A stretch of DNA of 48,965 bases from Gammaproteobacteria bacterium Ga0077536 (GTDB lineage Bacteria > Pseudomonadota > Gammaproteobacteria > Ga0077536). A model generated the notes under the pieces. It was not told the DNA's origin and did no database searches. It saw only the letters and a program-made list of their open reading frames with translations. The position numbers and the translations under genes were made by a program. The stretch's first letter is position 1. Every line of letters starts with the position of its first letter. Location of the stretch: the NCBI GenBank assembly GCA_001464935.1, contig LNEL01000032.1, forward strand, positions 1 through 48,965, in the 5' to 3' direction. Of the stretch, positions 17,047 to 25,494 are shown piece by piece.

Positions 17047-17794
17047 AGGACTTGGGCTCCATGGCAGGGGGTCGGGAATGAAAACGGATACCTTTCAGCC
17101 ACAGGCGCAGGGCTTCCCAATGGATGCCCGCGATGACCTTGAAGGTGGCGAACGGAAAACGCAACAGCGCCAGGCACAGGTGGCGCGCGCCCCACGGCTG
17201 GCGGCGCCCCGTGAAGCCGGCGTGCAGTCGCAGCCCCTCGTCGTCCTCGTGGCGAATCGACAGCGCGAGGCGTTCGCCGGGCCGCGTCATCGTGAAGCGG
17301 TAGCGGCCGTCGAGATCGCAGAACGGCGAGACGTACATCGCCTTGTCGCAGTGCTGGCGGATGACGGTGGCGTCGGGCGCGACGGGCAGCAGGTAGTTGA
17401 CCCGATCGCCGAAGGTGTTGTTGACCTCGTAGAGCATGGCGACGAGTCGCGTGTCGTCGTAACAGTACACGACACTGATCGGATTGAAGACGTAACCGAA
17501 CATGCGCGGCAGGCACAGCACTTCGAAGCGGTACGGCCGGTCGGGGTAGCCGGCGTCGCGCAGCGTGGTGAGCAGCGTGTCGCGAAACGCGCGGCCGTCG
17601 CCGCGTCCGTGATCGGCGTCGTGGAAAGACATCAGGCCCGGCCGGTTCCAGGCGAACAGGCGCGAGCGGCGATCGAGCAGCGGCAGTTCGTCGAGATCTA
17701 TCAGCAGGTAGAACAGCGAGTACGAGAGATCGTGCACGCGCGGGCGCGCACGGTGATGGGTCACGCGGCCGAAGTAGAGCCCGGAGCGCAACAT
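17024..17794 (-). CDS. DUF1365 protein
   Basis: A 256-residue DUF1365 protein. Typical segments are LYFGRVTHHRARPRVHDLSYSLFYLLIDLDE at the N-terminus, MFGYVFNPISVVYCYD near the middle and KAMYVSPFCDLDGRYRF. The ATG at 17794 is fixed by TGATG overlap with the upstream gene; the open frame beyond it to 17953 is antisense noise. DUF1365 genes almost always sit between a COG2907 oxidoreductase and a cyclopropane-synthase-like gene, as here. The protein probably takes part in the same acyl-chain modification, but its reaction is not certain to me. Confidence 0.87.
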   Translation of the reverse strand: MLRSGLYFGRVTHHRARPRVHDLSYSLFYLLIDLDELPLLDRRSRLFAWNRPGLMSFHDADHGRGDGRAFRDTLLTTLRDAGYPDRPYRFEVLCLPRMFGYVFNPISVVYCYDDTRLVAMLYEVNNTFGDRVNYLLPVAPDATVIRQHCDKAMYVSPFCDLDGRYRFTMTRPGERLALSIRHEDDEGLRLHAGFTGRRQPWGARHLCLALLRFPFATFKVIAGIHWEALRLWLKGIRFHSRPPAMEPKSYVGTFDH

Positions 17795-19128
17795 CAGGCC
17801 CTGACGCCGTCCGGTGACGGCAGGCGCGTGCGCGCCGACGGTTCGGCGAGCGTCCACGGTCGGCGCACGCCGCCCAGGGATTCGGCGACCCACAGCCCGG
17901 CCTCGAGCGCGTCCTCGTGGAAGCCATAGCCGAAATAGCTGCCGCAGAACCAAGTCCGCCCGACGCCCTGCAGGCGCGCGAGCTCGCGCTGCGCATCGAG
18001 CGCGGCGAGATCGAACAGCGGGTGGTCATACGTGAACTCGCGCTCGACCGTGCCCGCGCGCGGCTCGCGCGGCGGATTCAGCGTCACGAAATACTGCTGC
18101 CGGGTCTTCAGCGGCTGCAGCAGGTTCATCCAGTAGGTGACGGCCAGTGAATCGGGTGCACTCAGGTAATTCCAGCTCGCCCACGCCGCGCGACGGCGCG
18201 GCATCAGCGCCGGATCGCGATGCAGGACGGCGCGGTTGCGACTGTAGCGGAAGGCGCCGAGCAGGCGTTGCTCGTCAGCGGTCGGTTGGTCGAGCAGCGC
18301 GAGTGCCTCGTCGGCATGCGTGGCGACGACGACCTGGTCGAAGCTGAACCGACGGCCGTCCTCGAGGTGGATGACGGCTTCGTGCGCATGCCGCTCGAGG
18401 CGACGGATGCGGGCGCGCACCTGCGCCCCGCCGGACAGGCCGGCGACCAGCCGCCGCACATACTCGCGGCTGCCGCCGACGACGGTGCGCCACTGCGGGC
18501 GGTTCGTGTACTGGATCAGGCCGTGGTTGGCGAAGAAGTCGATGAAAGCCGCGGCGGGATAGTCCGCTATCTGCGCGTCCGTCGCCGACCAGATGGCGCC
18601 GGCCATCGGCAGCAGGTGATCGTCGCGGAAGGCCGCCGAATAGCGATGCCGATCGAGCAGCGCGCCGATCGACAGGCGGTCGCGCACCGCCTCGGCGCGA
18701 TAGCCCGGCGCGGCGCGGTAGAAACGATTCAGATCGAGCAGCATCCGCCAGAAGCGCGGCCGTGCGAGGTTGCTCGCCTGGGCGAACAGACCGGCGAGGT
18801 TCGTGCCGGCGTATTCGAGTGCACCACCGCGCAGCGACACGGCGAAGGACATGTCGCTGTCCGCGGTCGGCACGCCAAGGTGCGCGAACAGCTGGACCAG
18901 GTTCGGATAGTTCAGCGCGTTGTAGACGATGAAACCGGTATCGACCGGCACGCCGGCCGACTCGCCCGGGACTTCGACGGTATTGCTGTGGCCGCCGAGA
19001 TAGCCATTGGCCTCGAACAGCGTGACGTCGTGGCGTTGGCTCAACAGCCAGGCCGCACTGAGGCCGCCGACCCCGGCACCGATCACTGCAATGCGCTGCC
19101 CGGTCGCGCGCTGGCTGCCGTCCGCCAT
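17794..19128 (-). CDS. FAD-dependent amine-oxidase-like oxidoreductase (COG2907)
   Basis: A 444-residue FAD enzyme. The dinucleotide motif AVIGAGVGGLSAAWLL is at about residues 14-29, followed by FEANGYLGGHSNTVEV and the C-terminal FAD contact WFCGSYFGYGFHEDALEAG. COG2907 proteins are thought to desaturate or oxidise methylated acyl chains in this conserved cluster. The ATG has a strong GGGGGGAAGGGG stretch just upstream. It is the first gene of the operon COG2907, DUF1365, methyltransferase, MFS. A TGATCC/CGTA promoter lies 31 bases upstream, divergent from that of the sigma gene. Confidence 0.88.
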   Translation of the reverse strand: MADGSQRATGQRIAVIGAGVGGLSAAWLLSQRHDVTLFEANGYLGGHSNTVEVPGESAGVPVDTGFIVYNALNYPNLVQLFAHLGVPTADSDMSFAVSLRGGALEYAGTNLAGLFAQASNLARPRFWRMLLDLNRFYRAAPGYRAEAVRDRLSIGALLDRHRYSAAFRDDHLLPMAGAIWSATDAQIADYPAAAFIDFFANHGLIQYTNRPQWRTVVGGSREYVRRLVAGLSGGAQVRARIRRLERHAHEAVIHLEDGRRFSFDQVVVATHADEALALLDQPTADEQRLLGAFRYSRNRAVLHRDPALMPRRRAAWASWNYLSAPDSLAVTYWMNLLQPLKTRQQYFVTLNPPREPRAGTVEREFTYDHPLFDLAALDAQRELARLQGVGRTWFCGSYFGYGFHEDALEAGLWVAESLGGVRRPWTLAEPSARTRLPSPDGVRA

Positions 19129-19158
19129 ACCCCTTCCCCCCTGATGCCTCTGCCGCTC

Positions 19159-19185
19159 TACGCCCCGGCGGCTGTTCCCGGATCA
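19159..19185 (-). promoter_or_regulatory. ECF-sigma promoter of the FAD oxidoreductase operon
   Basis: On the minus strand TGATCC (19185-19180) is followed after 17 bases by CGTA (19162-19159). This resembles the target of RpoE/ChrR-group (ECF11) sigma factors as I remember it. The start codon at 19128 is about 30 bases downstream. Confidence 0.6.
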
Positions 19186-19208
19186 CTGCAAGCGAGTCAC
19201 GCCGGCCG

Positions 19209-19236
19209 TGATCCGGCTGACACATCGCCGCGTAAT
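19209..19236 (+). promoter_or_regulatory. Autoregulated ECF-sigma promoter of the sigma/chrR operon
   Basis: TGATCC (19209-19214) is followed after 16 bases by CGTAAT (19231-19236). It is divergent from the matching promoter at 19159-19185. A transcript start near 19243 makes the ATG at 19258 more likely than the ATG at 19243. Confidence 0.6.
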
Positions 19237-19257
19237 CCGGGCATGCTGCACAAACTT

Positions 19258-19917
19258 ATGACCAAACCACACGACCCCACGGCACACGAACCCACGGCCG
19301 ACGATGCAGGCACCGACGGCGCTGCCATCGTGCCGTTCCCAGTCGACGCCGGCCGGACCGAGGAAAACGACTCAGCCGCGCATGAAACGCAGTTGCTGGT
19401 GCGCGTGCGCGACCAGCGCGACCGGAACGCCTATCAGGCGCTGTTCGGGCTGTTCGCCGGCAAGGTGCAAGGCTATCTGCGCCGCACGGGCATCGACCCC
19501 GCGGATGCCGAGAACATTCTGCAGGACATCATGCTTGCGGTCTGGCAAAAGGCCAACCTGTTCGACCCGCAGCGGGCGTCGGCACGGACCTGGATTTTCT
19601 CCCTCGCGCGCAACCGGCTGATCGACATCAAGCGCTCGCTGAAGCGGGAGTATGCGGCCCTGGAGCGCTATTCGCTCGAAACGGCCGACGACCAGGTTTA
19701 CGAAGAAGACATGCTGGCACGGGCGGCCGGCGGAAAATCGGTAGCTTTGCTGGCCCATCTGCCGCCCGAGCAGGCCAGCGTTCTGCTGATGGCGTATGTC
19801 GAGGGCAAGTCGCATCGCGAAATCGCGCTCGAACTCAAACTGCCGATCGGCACCGTCAAATCCCGTGCGCGACTGGGCTTCCAGCGCGTACGTGCCCTAC
19901 TGGAGCAAGCAAAGTGA
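19258..19917 (+). CDS. ECF sigma factor of the RpoE/SigE-ChrR group
   Basis: A 219-residue sigma factor. Region 2 runs from about residue 58 to 125 (AYQALFGLFAGKVQGYLRR, AENILQDIMLAVWQKA, TWIFSLARNRLIDIKR). Region 4 runs from about 160 to 215 and includes SHREIALELKLPIGTVKSR, the helix that reads the -35 box. The first 40 residues are a low-complexity extension rich in Asp, Glu and Thr. The stop overlaps the anti-sigma start as GTGA. It is held inactive by the ChrR-type protein next door and likely responds to singlet oxygen or similar stress. An ATG at 19243 in the same frame is possible. The three similar promoters nearby define its likely local regulon. Confidence 0.88.
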   Translation: MTKPHDPTAHEPTADDAGTDGAAIVPFPVDAGRTEENDSAAHETQLLVRVRDQRDRNAYQALFGLFAGKVQGYLRRTGIDPADAENILQDIMLAVWQKANLFDPQRASARTWIFSLARNRLIDIKRSLKREYAALERYSLETADDQVYEEDMLARAAGGKSVALLAHLPPEQASVLLMAYVEGKSHREIALELKLPIGTVKSRARLGFQRVRALLEQAK

Positions 19918-20567
19918 GTGTCACCCGCCACCCGGATTCTGCCTGGTTGATCGACTACGCCTGCGGCAACCTGTCGCGCGGTTTCGAGCTGGTCATTTCA
20001 GCGCATCTGATGGCCTGCGCCGTCTGCACCGAGGAAGTCCGCCGGGCCGAGCAGCTGGGGGCCGAACTGCTGTTCGGCGGGCAGCCGGCAGCGCCCAAGC
20101 TGACCGCGGTTGACGTGCTCGACGCTGAAGGCGGCGATCTGTCCTGGTTGACCGCGCGCTTTGCGCTGCGGCCGGCGGTCGGTACCACGAGCCTGCAGGC
20201 CTTCGTCGACAGCTACCTGGACTGCGGTCTCTCGGCGCTGCCCTGGCGCAAGGCCGGCCGCGGCCTGCAGGTCGCGAAGCTGCGCGCCGACGAGCACGAG
20301 CGGCTGTGGGTGCTGCGCGCGGCACCGAACACCGTGCTGCCGCGACACACCCACGCCGGCAGCGAACTGACGCTGGTGCTCAAGGGCGCCTACTTCAACG
20401 GCGACACGATCTACGCCGCCGGCGACCTCGAAGACGCCAACGAAACAACCGACCACCAGCCGATCGTGACCCGCGACGCGGAGTGCATCTGCCTTGCCGC
20501 GACCGAGGGCCCGCTCCGCTTTGCGTCCTGGGCGCCGCGCCTGGTCCAGCGCTATCTCGGCATCTGA
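19914..20567 (+). CDS. chrR: ChrR-type zinc anti-sigma factor with cupin domain
   Basis: A 217-residue anti-sigma factor. The N-terminal domain has His6, His31, Cys35 and Cys38 (HLMACAVC), the same zinc-ligand pattern and numbering that I recall for Rhodobacter ChrR. The C-terminal cupin domain has His145, His147, Glu151 (HTHAGSE) and His181, the matching metal site shifted by four residues. The N-terminal part binds the sigma factor; the cupin part is needed to sense the stress signal. The GTG start overlaps the sigma stop as GTGA. All key ligands are present, so it should be functional. Confidence 0.93.
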   Translation: MSVTRHPDSAWLIDYACGNLSRGFELVISAHLMACAVCTEEVRRAEQLGAELLFGGQPAAPKLTAVDVLDAEGGDLSWLTARFALRPAVGTTSLQAFVDSYLDCGLSALPWRKAGRGLQVAKLRADEHERLWVLRAAPNTVLPRHTHAGSELTLVLKGAYFNGDTIYAAGDLEDANETTDHQPIVTRDAECICLAATEGPLRFASWAPRLVQRYLGI

Positions 20568-20614
20568 GCCCCCGGCAGAAACCTCAGCCCCGGGCCGTCA
20601 TCGCGGCCAAGGGT

Positions 20615-20642
20615 TTTGCGCAGACGGTTAAGGCCTTATCCT
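20615..20642 (+). promoter_or_regulatory. Weak promoter candidate for purK
   Basis: TTTGCG (20615-20620) and TATCCT (20637-20642) are 16 bases apart. A GC-rich hairpin (CCGGGC 20655-20660, GCCCGG 20666-20671) follows in the leader. The match to sigma-70 consensus is only moderate. Confidence 0.28.
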
Positions 20643-20692
20643 AGGCCCCCCCCGCCGGGCCCCCTGCCCGGTCAGCGCTTCCGAGAGGTTCC

Positions 20693-21850
20693 ATGACCGC
20701 TTCCAGCAAGTCTCCGGCAGATTCCCGGCAACGGGTGGGCATCGTGGGCGGCGGCCAGCTCGCGCGCATGATGGCCGAAGCCGCCCCGCATCTCGATCTC
20801 GAACTGACCGTGCTCGACCCGACGCCCGGCGCGCCGGCCAGCGACTTCGCATCGCAGATCGTCGCCGACTACGACGATCGGTCGGCCCTGCGCGAACTCG
20901 CGCAGGCCAGCGACGTCGTCACGCTCGACATCGAGGCGGTCAGCGCGTCCGCGCTCGCGACGCTCGAAGCGAGCGGCGCCACCGTCGCGCCGTCGAGCCG
21001 GGTGCTCGGCATCATCCAGGACAAGTTCGTCCAGAAGGAATTCCTCGCCGCGCACGGACTGCCCACGGGCCGCTATGCCGCGATCGACACGGCGGCCGCA
21101 CTCGACGCGTTCGGCCTGCCGTGCATCCTGAAAGCACGGCGACATGGTTATGACGGCCGCGGCGTCAGGCGCGTGAGCACGACTGCGGACGCCGCGTCGC
21201 TGCTCGACGGCGGGCCGTGCATGGCCGAAGCAATCGTCGACATCGACAAGGAACTCGCGATCATGGTCGCGCGCAATGCGCGCGGCGAAATTGCGCTGTA
21301 TCCGGTCGTCGAAGCCGAGTTCGATGCGGCGGCGAACATCCTCAACACGATCAAGGCGCCGGCGGCCGTGTCGCCCGACGTCGCCGCGCAGTGCGCGGCG
21401 CTCGCGACGCGTCTGGTGACGGCGCTCGACGGCATCGGCATCTTCGGCATCGAGTTCTTTCTCGATCGCTCGGGGCAGGTGCTGATCAATGAAATTTCCC
21501 CGCGACCGCACAACTCCGGTCACTACACCATCGAAGCCTGCGCAACGTCGCAGTTCGAACAACATTTGCGCGCGGTCACCAACATGCCGCTCGGACCGAC
21601 GACGCTGCTCAAGCCTGCCGCCTCGTTCAACCTGCTCGGCGACCCGCAGGCCTTCGGCGTGCCGGCCTATGCCGGGCTCGACGACGCGCAGCGCATGCCG
21701 GGCGTCACCGTACACCTGTATGGCAAGTTGAGCGTGAAGCCCTACCGCAAGATGGGCCACGTGACGGTGACGGGCGCCAGCGGCGGCGATGCCGCCGACA
21801 AGGCGCATCGTCTGCAACAACTCGTGAAGGTCGGAGGCAGCGGACGATGA
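20693..21850 (+). CDS. purK: 5-(carboxyamino)imidazole ribonucleotide synthase
   Basis: A 385-residue ATP-grasp enzyme of purine synthesis that adds bicarbonate to AIR with ATP. It opens with [21 protein letters not shown] (about residues 14-34), has the ATP-grasp segments [16 protein letters not shown] and [12 protein letters not shown], and the metal-binding [19 protein letters not shown] near residue 266. GAGG stands upstream of the ATG. Its stop overlaps purE as ATGA. The order purK-purE is the reverse of the common purEK order, but the coupling is the same. Confidence 0.96.
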   Translation: MTASSKSPADSRQRVGIVGGGQLARMMAEAAPHLDLELTVLDPTPGAPASDFASQIVADYDDRSALRELAQASDVVTLDIEAVSASALATLEASGATVAPSSRVLGIIQDKFVQKEFLAAHGLPTGRYAAIDTAAALDAFGLPCILKARRHGYDGRGVRRVSTTADAASLLDGGPCMAEAIVDIDKELAIMVARNARGEIALYPVVEAEFDAAANILNTIKAPAAVSPDVAAQCAALATRLVTALDGIGIFGIEFFLDRSGQVLINEISPRPHNSGHYTIEACATSQFEQHLRAVTNMPLGPTTLLKPAASFNLLGDPQAFGVPAYAGLDDAQRMPGVTVHLYGKLSVKPYRKMGHVTVTGASGGDAADKAHRLQQLVKVGGSGR

Positions 21851-22356
21851 GCGCACCCCAGGTCGGCATCATCATGGGCAGCGATTCGGACCTGAAAGTC
21901 ATGGCCGACGCAGCCACGGTGCTCGAAGAATTCCGTGTGCCGTTCGAACTGACGATCGTCTCCGCCCACCGCACGCCGCACCGGATGGTCGACTATGCCG
22001 AACAGGCGGCCGGACGCGGCCTGTCGGTGATCATCGCGGGCGCCGGCGGTGCGGCGCATCTGCCCGGGATGGTCGCGGCGCTGACGCCGTTGCCCGTGAT
22101 CGGCGTGCCGGTGGCCGCGACGCTGCTGAACGGCAACGATGCACTCCTGTCGATCGTGCAGATGCCGGCCGGCGTGCCGGTCGCTACGGTTGCGATCAAC
22201 AACGCGACGAACGCCGCGCTGCTCGCCGTCCAGATTCTCGGCACGCGCGATCCGCTGCTGCGCGCCGCGATGACGCGCTACAAGCAGGGCCTGCAGCGCA
22301 AGGTGCTCGACGCCGCCGCGCGCAGCGAACGTCTGTACGATCCCGATCAGACCTGA
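21847..22356 (+). CDS. purE: N5-carboxyaminoimidazole ribonucleotide mutase
   Basis: A 169-residue class I PurE that converts N5-CAIR to CAIR. The conserved [12 protein letters not shown] (residues 8-19), [13 protein letters not shown] with the catalytic His, and [25 protein letters not shown] are all present. The ATG lies in the last codons of purK (ATGA overlap). The length is normal. The two make one operon, and the MOSC gene follows by 20 bases and may share the transcript. Confidence 0.97.
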   Translation: MSAPQVGIIMGSDSDLKVMADAATVLEEFRVPFELTIVSAHRTPHRMVDYAEQAAGRGLSVIIAGAGGAAHLPGMVAALTPLPVIGVPVAATLLNGNDALLSIVQMPAGVPVATVAINNATNAALLAVQILGTRDPLLRAAMTRYKQGLQRKVLDAAARSERLYDPDQT

Positions 22357-22376
22357 TCCGCGAGGGAGCGACCCGT

Positions 22377-23243
22377 ATGAGCATCATCGGACACGTGAGA
22401 GAACTGTGGCGCTTCCCGGTGAAGTCGATGCAGGGCGGCACCGTGCCGGCGGCGCTGGTGACCCCGCAGGGCCTGGTCGGCGATCGCGCCTGGGCGATGC
22501 GCGACGATCAGCGCCAGGAAATCCAGTGGGCGAAACGGTACCCGCAGCTGATGCTGTGCAGTGCGCGCTATCGTGCGGAGCCGGTCGCGGGCGAGGTCAC
22601 GCCGGTCGACATCACGTTTCCCGACGGAAGCGTGATCGGCAGCGACGATCCCGCCGTGCACAGGAAGCTGTCCGAACTGTGCGGCACCCCCGCGTCTCTG
22701 TGGCCCCTGCAGCCGGCGGGCAACCCGGACTTCTACAAGCGCTACAAGCCCGATCCGGCCCAGTGGGCGGTGGAGATCGGCGAGGCTTTCGCGCGCGAGC
22801 CGGGCGAACCGCAGCCGGATTTCGCGCAGTTTCCCGCCGTGCTGATCGATTACGTGTCGGTGCCCGGCACCTTTTTCGACAACGAGGAACTGCACCTGCT
22901 GACCACCGCGTCGCTGACGGCGATGCAGGCCGTGAATCCGGGCGCCGACTGGGACGTGCGCCGCTTCCGGCCGAACCTGTTCATCGAAACGCCGCCGGGC
23001 GTCGCAGGCCAGATCGAGCAGGGCTGGATCGGCATGACGCTCAGGATCGGCGACGCGACGCTGCAGGTGTCGGCCCCGACACCGCGCTGTGGCATGACGA
23101 CGCGCCCGCAGGGCGCCCTGCCGTTCGACAAGACCATCCTGCGCACCATCGTGCGCGAAGGTGACCAGAACCTCGGGGTTGGCGCTCACGTGACCGTGCC
23201 CGGCCGTATTCGCGCCGGCGACGTCGTCGAACTCGTCGACTGA
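22377..23243 (+). CDS. MOSC domain protein
   Basis: A 288-residue protein. The N-terminal MOSC beta-barrel starts VRELWRFPVKSMQGG and includes GDRAWAMRD; the C-terminal MOSC domain has DVRRFRPNLFIETPPGV and PTPRCGMTTRPQG with the invariant Cys that binds molybdenum or carries sulfur. Relatives reduce N-hydroxylated compounds with molybdenum cofactor (YcbX-like), but this protein lacks a ferredoxin domain. GAGGGAG precedes the ATG. It follows purE closely. The exact reaction is not known. Confidence 0.85.
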   Translation: MSIIGHVRELWRFPVKSMQGGTVPAALVTPQGLVGDRAWAMRDDQRQEIQWAKRYPQLMLCSARYRAEPVAGEVTPVDITFPDGSVIGSDDPAVHRKLSELCGTPASLWPLQPAGNPDFYKRYKPDPAQWAVEIGEAFAREPGEPQPDFAQFPAVLIDYVSVPGTFFDNEELHLLTTASLTAMQAVNPGADWDVRRFRPNLFIETPPGVAGQIEQGWIGMTLRIGDATLQVSAPTPRCGMTTRPQGALPFDKTILRTIVREGDQNLGVGAHVTVPGRIRAGDVVELVD

Positions 23244-23327
23244 ACGCATTCCGGGGCGCAGTGGGACACGCGCTGTAGGCCAATTGACCGGCATCACGAC
23301 CGGCGCCCGTGCGCGGCACGAACACCC

Positions 23328-23356
23328 TTGGCAAGCGCCAGCAGGTTGTCTATGTT
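23328..23356 (+). promoter_or_regulatory. Sigma-70 promoter of cfa
   Basis: TTGGCA (23328-23333) and TATGTT (23351-23356) are 17 bases apart. The transcript would start near 23363 and give a leader of about 53 bases that contains a short GGCCT/AGGCC hairpin. Confidence 0.55.
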
Positions 23357-23415
23357 CGGTAGAAGTCGGCCTTCCGGGGGAGGCCTCCCGCACGCCCCTC
23401 GAGGAGCACAATGCG

Positions 23416-24585
23416 ATGGAGCACTCGACGCCTGCCGCCTCTCATTCGACGCTGACCGGCCCGACGCCCGGCGCCGGCTTCCTGCAGCGACGCTATGCCC
23501 GCCTGCTGGCGAGCGCCGACATCGAAATCAACGGTCACCGTCCGTGGGACATGCGCGTGCACGACACACGGCTGTTCGCGCGCTGTCTGCGCGATGGCAC
23601 GCTGGGGCTCGGTGATGCGTATGTGGACGGCTGGTGGGACGCCGCGGCACTCGACGAATTCTTCAGCCATCTGATCTATGCGCATGTCGATGAGCGGCTC
23701 GTCAATTTCCGCCGCGCGTGGGCCGCCGTGCAGGCGGCCGTCCTGAACCTGCAGACACGCTACCTGTCACGCCAGGTCGCCGAAACCCACTACGATCTCA
23801 GCAATACCTTGTACCGCGCGATGCTCGGCGACAGCATGGTGTATACCTGCGCGTACTGGCCGACCGCCACGACGCTCGATGCCGCGCAGACCGCGAAGCT
23901 CGATCTTGCGTGCCGCAAACTCGGCCTGGTCCCGGGCATGCGCGTGCTCGACATCGGCTGCGGCTGGGGTGCGATGGCGCGGCATGCCGCGCGCGAATAC
24001 GGCGTGTCGGTGGTCGGCGTGACGATCTCATCGGCGCAGGCCGACCTCGCGCGCGAGACCTGTGCCGGCCTGGACGTCGAGATCAGACTGCAGGATTACC
24101 GCGACGTCGACGGGCGCTTCGACCGCATCGTGTCGCTCGGCATGTTCGAGCACGTCGGCCGCAAGAACTATCGACAATACATGCAGACCGCACGCCGGCT
24201 GCTGACACCCGACGGCCTGTTCCTGTTGCACACGATCGGGCGTAACCACCACGGCGCCGGCATCGATCCGTGGGTGACACGCTACATCTTTCCGAACAGC
24301 GAAATCCCCTCTCTGAGGCGCGTGACGGCCGCCATCGATCGCCTCTTCGTGCTGGAGGATTTGCACAACTTCGGCGCCGATTACGCCCGCACCCTGCTCG
24401 CCTGGCGCGAGAATTTCACGCGCGCCTGGCCCACCCTGGCCGAGGAGATGCCATCCGATTTCTGCCGCCGCTGGACGTACTACCTGAATCTCTTCGCCGG
24501 CGTGTTCCGTGCCCGCGGCCTGCAGCTGTGGCAGCTCGTGCTGTCACCGAACGGCGTACCCGGCGGCTATCGGCGCCCGGCCTGA
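23416..24585 (+). CDS. cfa: Cyclopropane-fatty-acyl-phospholipid synthase
   Basis: A 389-residue protein, close to the 382 of the E. coli enzyme. It has the N-terminal lipid-binding part (ADIEINGHRPWDMRVHD, GDAYVDGWWD) and the SAM domain with THYDLSNTLYRAMLGDSMVYTCAYW and VLDIGCGWGAMARHAA (about residues 175-190). It adds a methylene from SAM across double bonds of membrane acyl chains. The ATG at 23416 has GAGGAG nine bases upstream; the in-frame extension to 23284 is not needed. It is more like true Cfa than the methyltransferase at 15793, which belongs to the sigma/ChrR cluster. Confidence 0.93.
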   Translation: MEHSTPAASHSTLTGPTPGAGFLQRRYARLLASADIEINGHRPWDMRVHDTRLFARCLRDGTLGLGDAYVDGWWDAAALDEFFSHLIYAHVDERLVNFRRAWAAVQAAVLNLQTRYLSRQVAETHYDLSNTLYRAMLGDSMVYTCAYWPTATTLDAAQTAKLDLACRKLGLVPGMRVLDIGCGWGAMARHAAREYGVSVVGVTISSAQADLARETCAGLDVEIRLQDYRDVDGRFDRIVSLGMFEHVGRKNYRQYMQTARRLLTPDGLFLLHTIGRNHHGAGIDPWVTRYIFPNSEIPSLRRVTAAIDRLFVLEDLHNFGADYARTLLAWRENFTRAWPTLAEEMPSDFCRRWTYYLNLFAGVFRARGLQLWQLVLSPNGVPGGYRRPA

Positions 24586-24681
24586 CGAAGGCGCTCCGCG
24601 CGGCGCATCGCTGGCACACCCGAGGCCGGACTCCGCATAATCCCCCACGACCGCATGCAGCGGCCTGCCAGGGAGGATGCG

Positions 24682-25284
24682 ATGATCAACCGCCAGTTCT
24701 TTTTCAGCTTCGTGCGTACGCACCTGTTCGATGGCCGCCTCACCACGGCCCAGGTCCAGGGTCTCGGCGGCATCCTGGACGAATGGGAGAGCAGGCACGC
24801 GCGGCGCGACGACCGCTGGCTCGCCTACATGCTGGCGACGACCCATCACGAAACCGATCGCAAGATGCAGCCGGTGCGCGAGTACGGCGGCGCCGCGTAC
24901 TTCAAGTCGATGTATGACGTCGCCGGCGCGCGCCCCAGGCTCGCGATCGCCAACGGCAATACCACCCCGGGCGACGGCGCGCGCTACTATGGCCGCGGCT
25001 TCGTGCAACTGACCTGGAAGAGCAACTACGCCAAAGCCGGTGCCGCACTCGGCATCGACCTCGTCGGCCAGCCGGATCTGGCGCTCGACCTGGCGGTCTC
25101 GACCCGCATCATGTTCACCGGCATGCAGCGCGGGTGGTTCACCGGCCGCAAACTCGCCGACTACTTCAACCCGCAGCGCGGCGACTGGATCAACGCGCGC
25201 CGCATCATCAACGGCACCGACAAGGCGACGCTCGTCGCGAGCTACGGGCAAAGCTATTACGCGGCCATCAGCTACACGACCTGA
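24682..25284 (+). CDS. GH19/lysozyme-like lytic enzyme
   Basis: A 200-residue protein related to family-19 chitinase/endolysin domains. ATTHHETDRKMQPVREYGG (about residues 53-71) carries the expected catalytic Glu, followed by RYYGRGFVQLTWKSNYAKAG, the usual substrate-cleft segment, and INARRIINGTDK. Such proteins cut peptidoglycan or chitin. No signal peptide is visible, which fits phage endolysins that rely on a holin; no holin or other phage gene is seen nearby. GGGAGG precedes the ATG at 24682; the frame opens at 24655. It may be a phage relic or a cell-wall enzyme. Confidence 0.82.
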   Translation: MINRQFFFSFVRTHLFDGRLTTAQVQGLGGILDEWESRHARRDDRWLAYMLATTHHETDRKMQPVREYGGAAYFKSMYDVAGARPRLAIANGNTTPGDGARYYGRGFVQLTWKSNYAKAGAALGIDLVGQPDLALDLAVSTRIMFTGMQRGWFTGRKLADYFNPQRGDWINARRIINGTDKATLVASYGQSYYAAISYTT

Positions 25285-25494
25285 GCCGGTGCCATCGACC
25301 ACGTGGAATTTCCCCCTGTCCGCTCTGGTTGCGCGGATCGGCAAAGAGTTTACGCTGGCTTGAAAAAAGCCGGTGCGGGCCCGACGGGCGTGGCGCAGGC
25401 GCTTGGGGGCGGCACTGCCGGGAAGGGGGTACGTTGATTGGGGCGGCTCGACCACGGGTCATGCGCGAGCGCGCCGGCGCTGGCTGGCACGCGC

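Noticed and set aside
15742..17136. A long plus-strand frame opposite the methyltransferase gene
   Set aside because: A shadow of the methyltransferase at 15793-17046; no start signal or domain.
17794..17953. A longer N-terminus for the DUF1365 protein
   Set aside because: The extra 53 codons are Arg-rich antisense of the oxidoreductase 3' end; the TGATG overlap gives a natural start at 17794.
22354..22377. TGATCC followed by CGTA just before the MOSC gene, like the ECF-sigma promoters
   Set aside because: The spacer is only 14 bases, against 16-17 at the other sites, and CGTA overlaps the start codon. Probably chance in a GC-rich sequence.
24682..25284. The GH19-like gene as part of a prophage
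   Set aside because: No integrase, structural or holin gene and no attachment repeats are seen around it.
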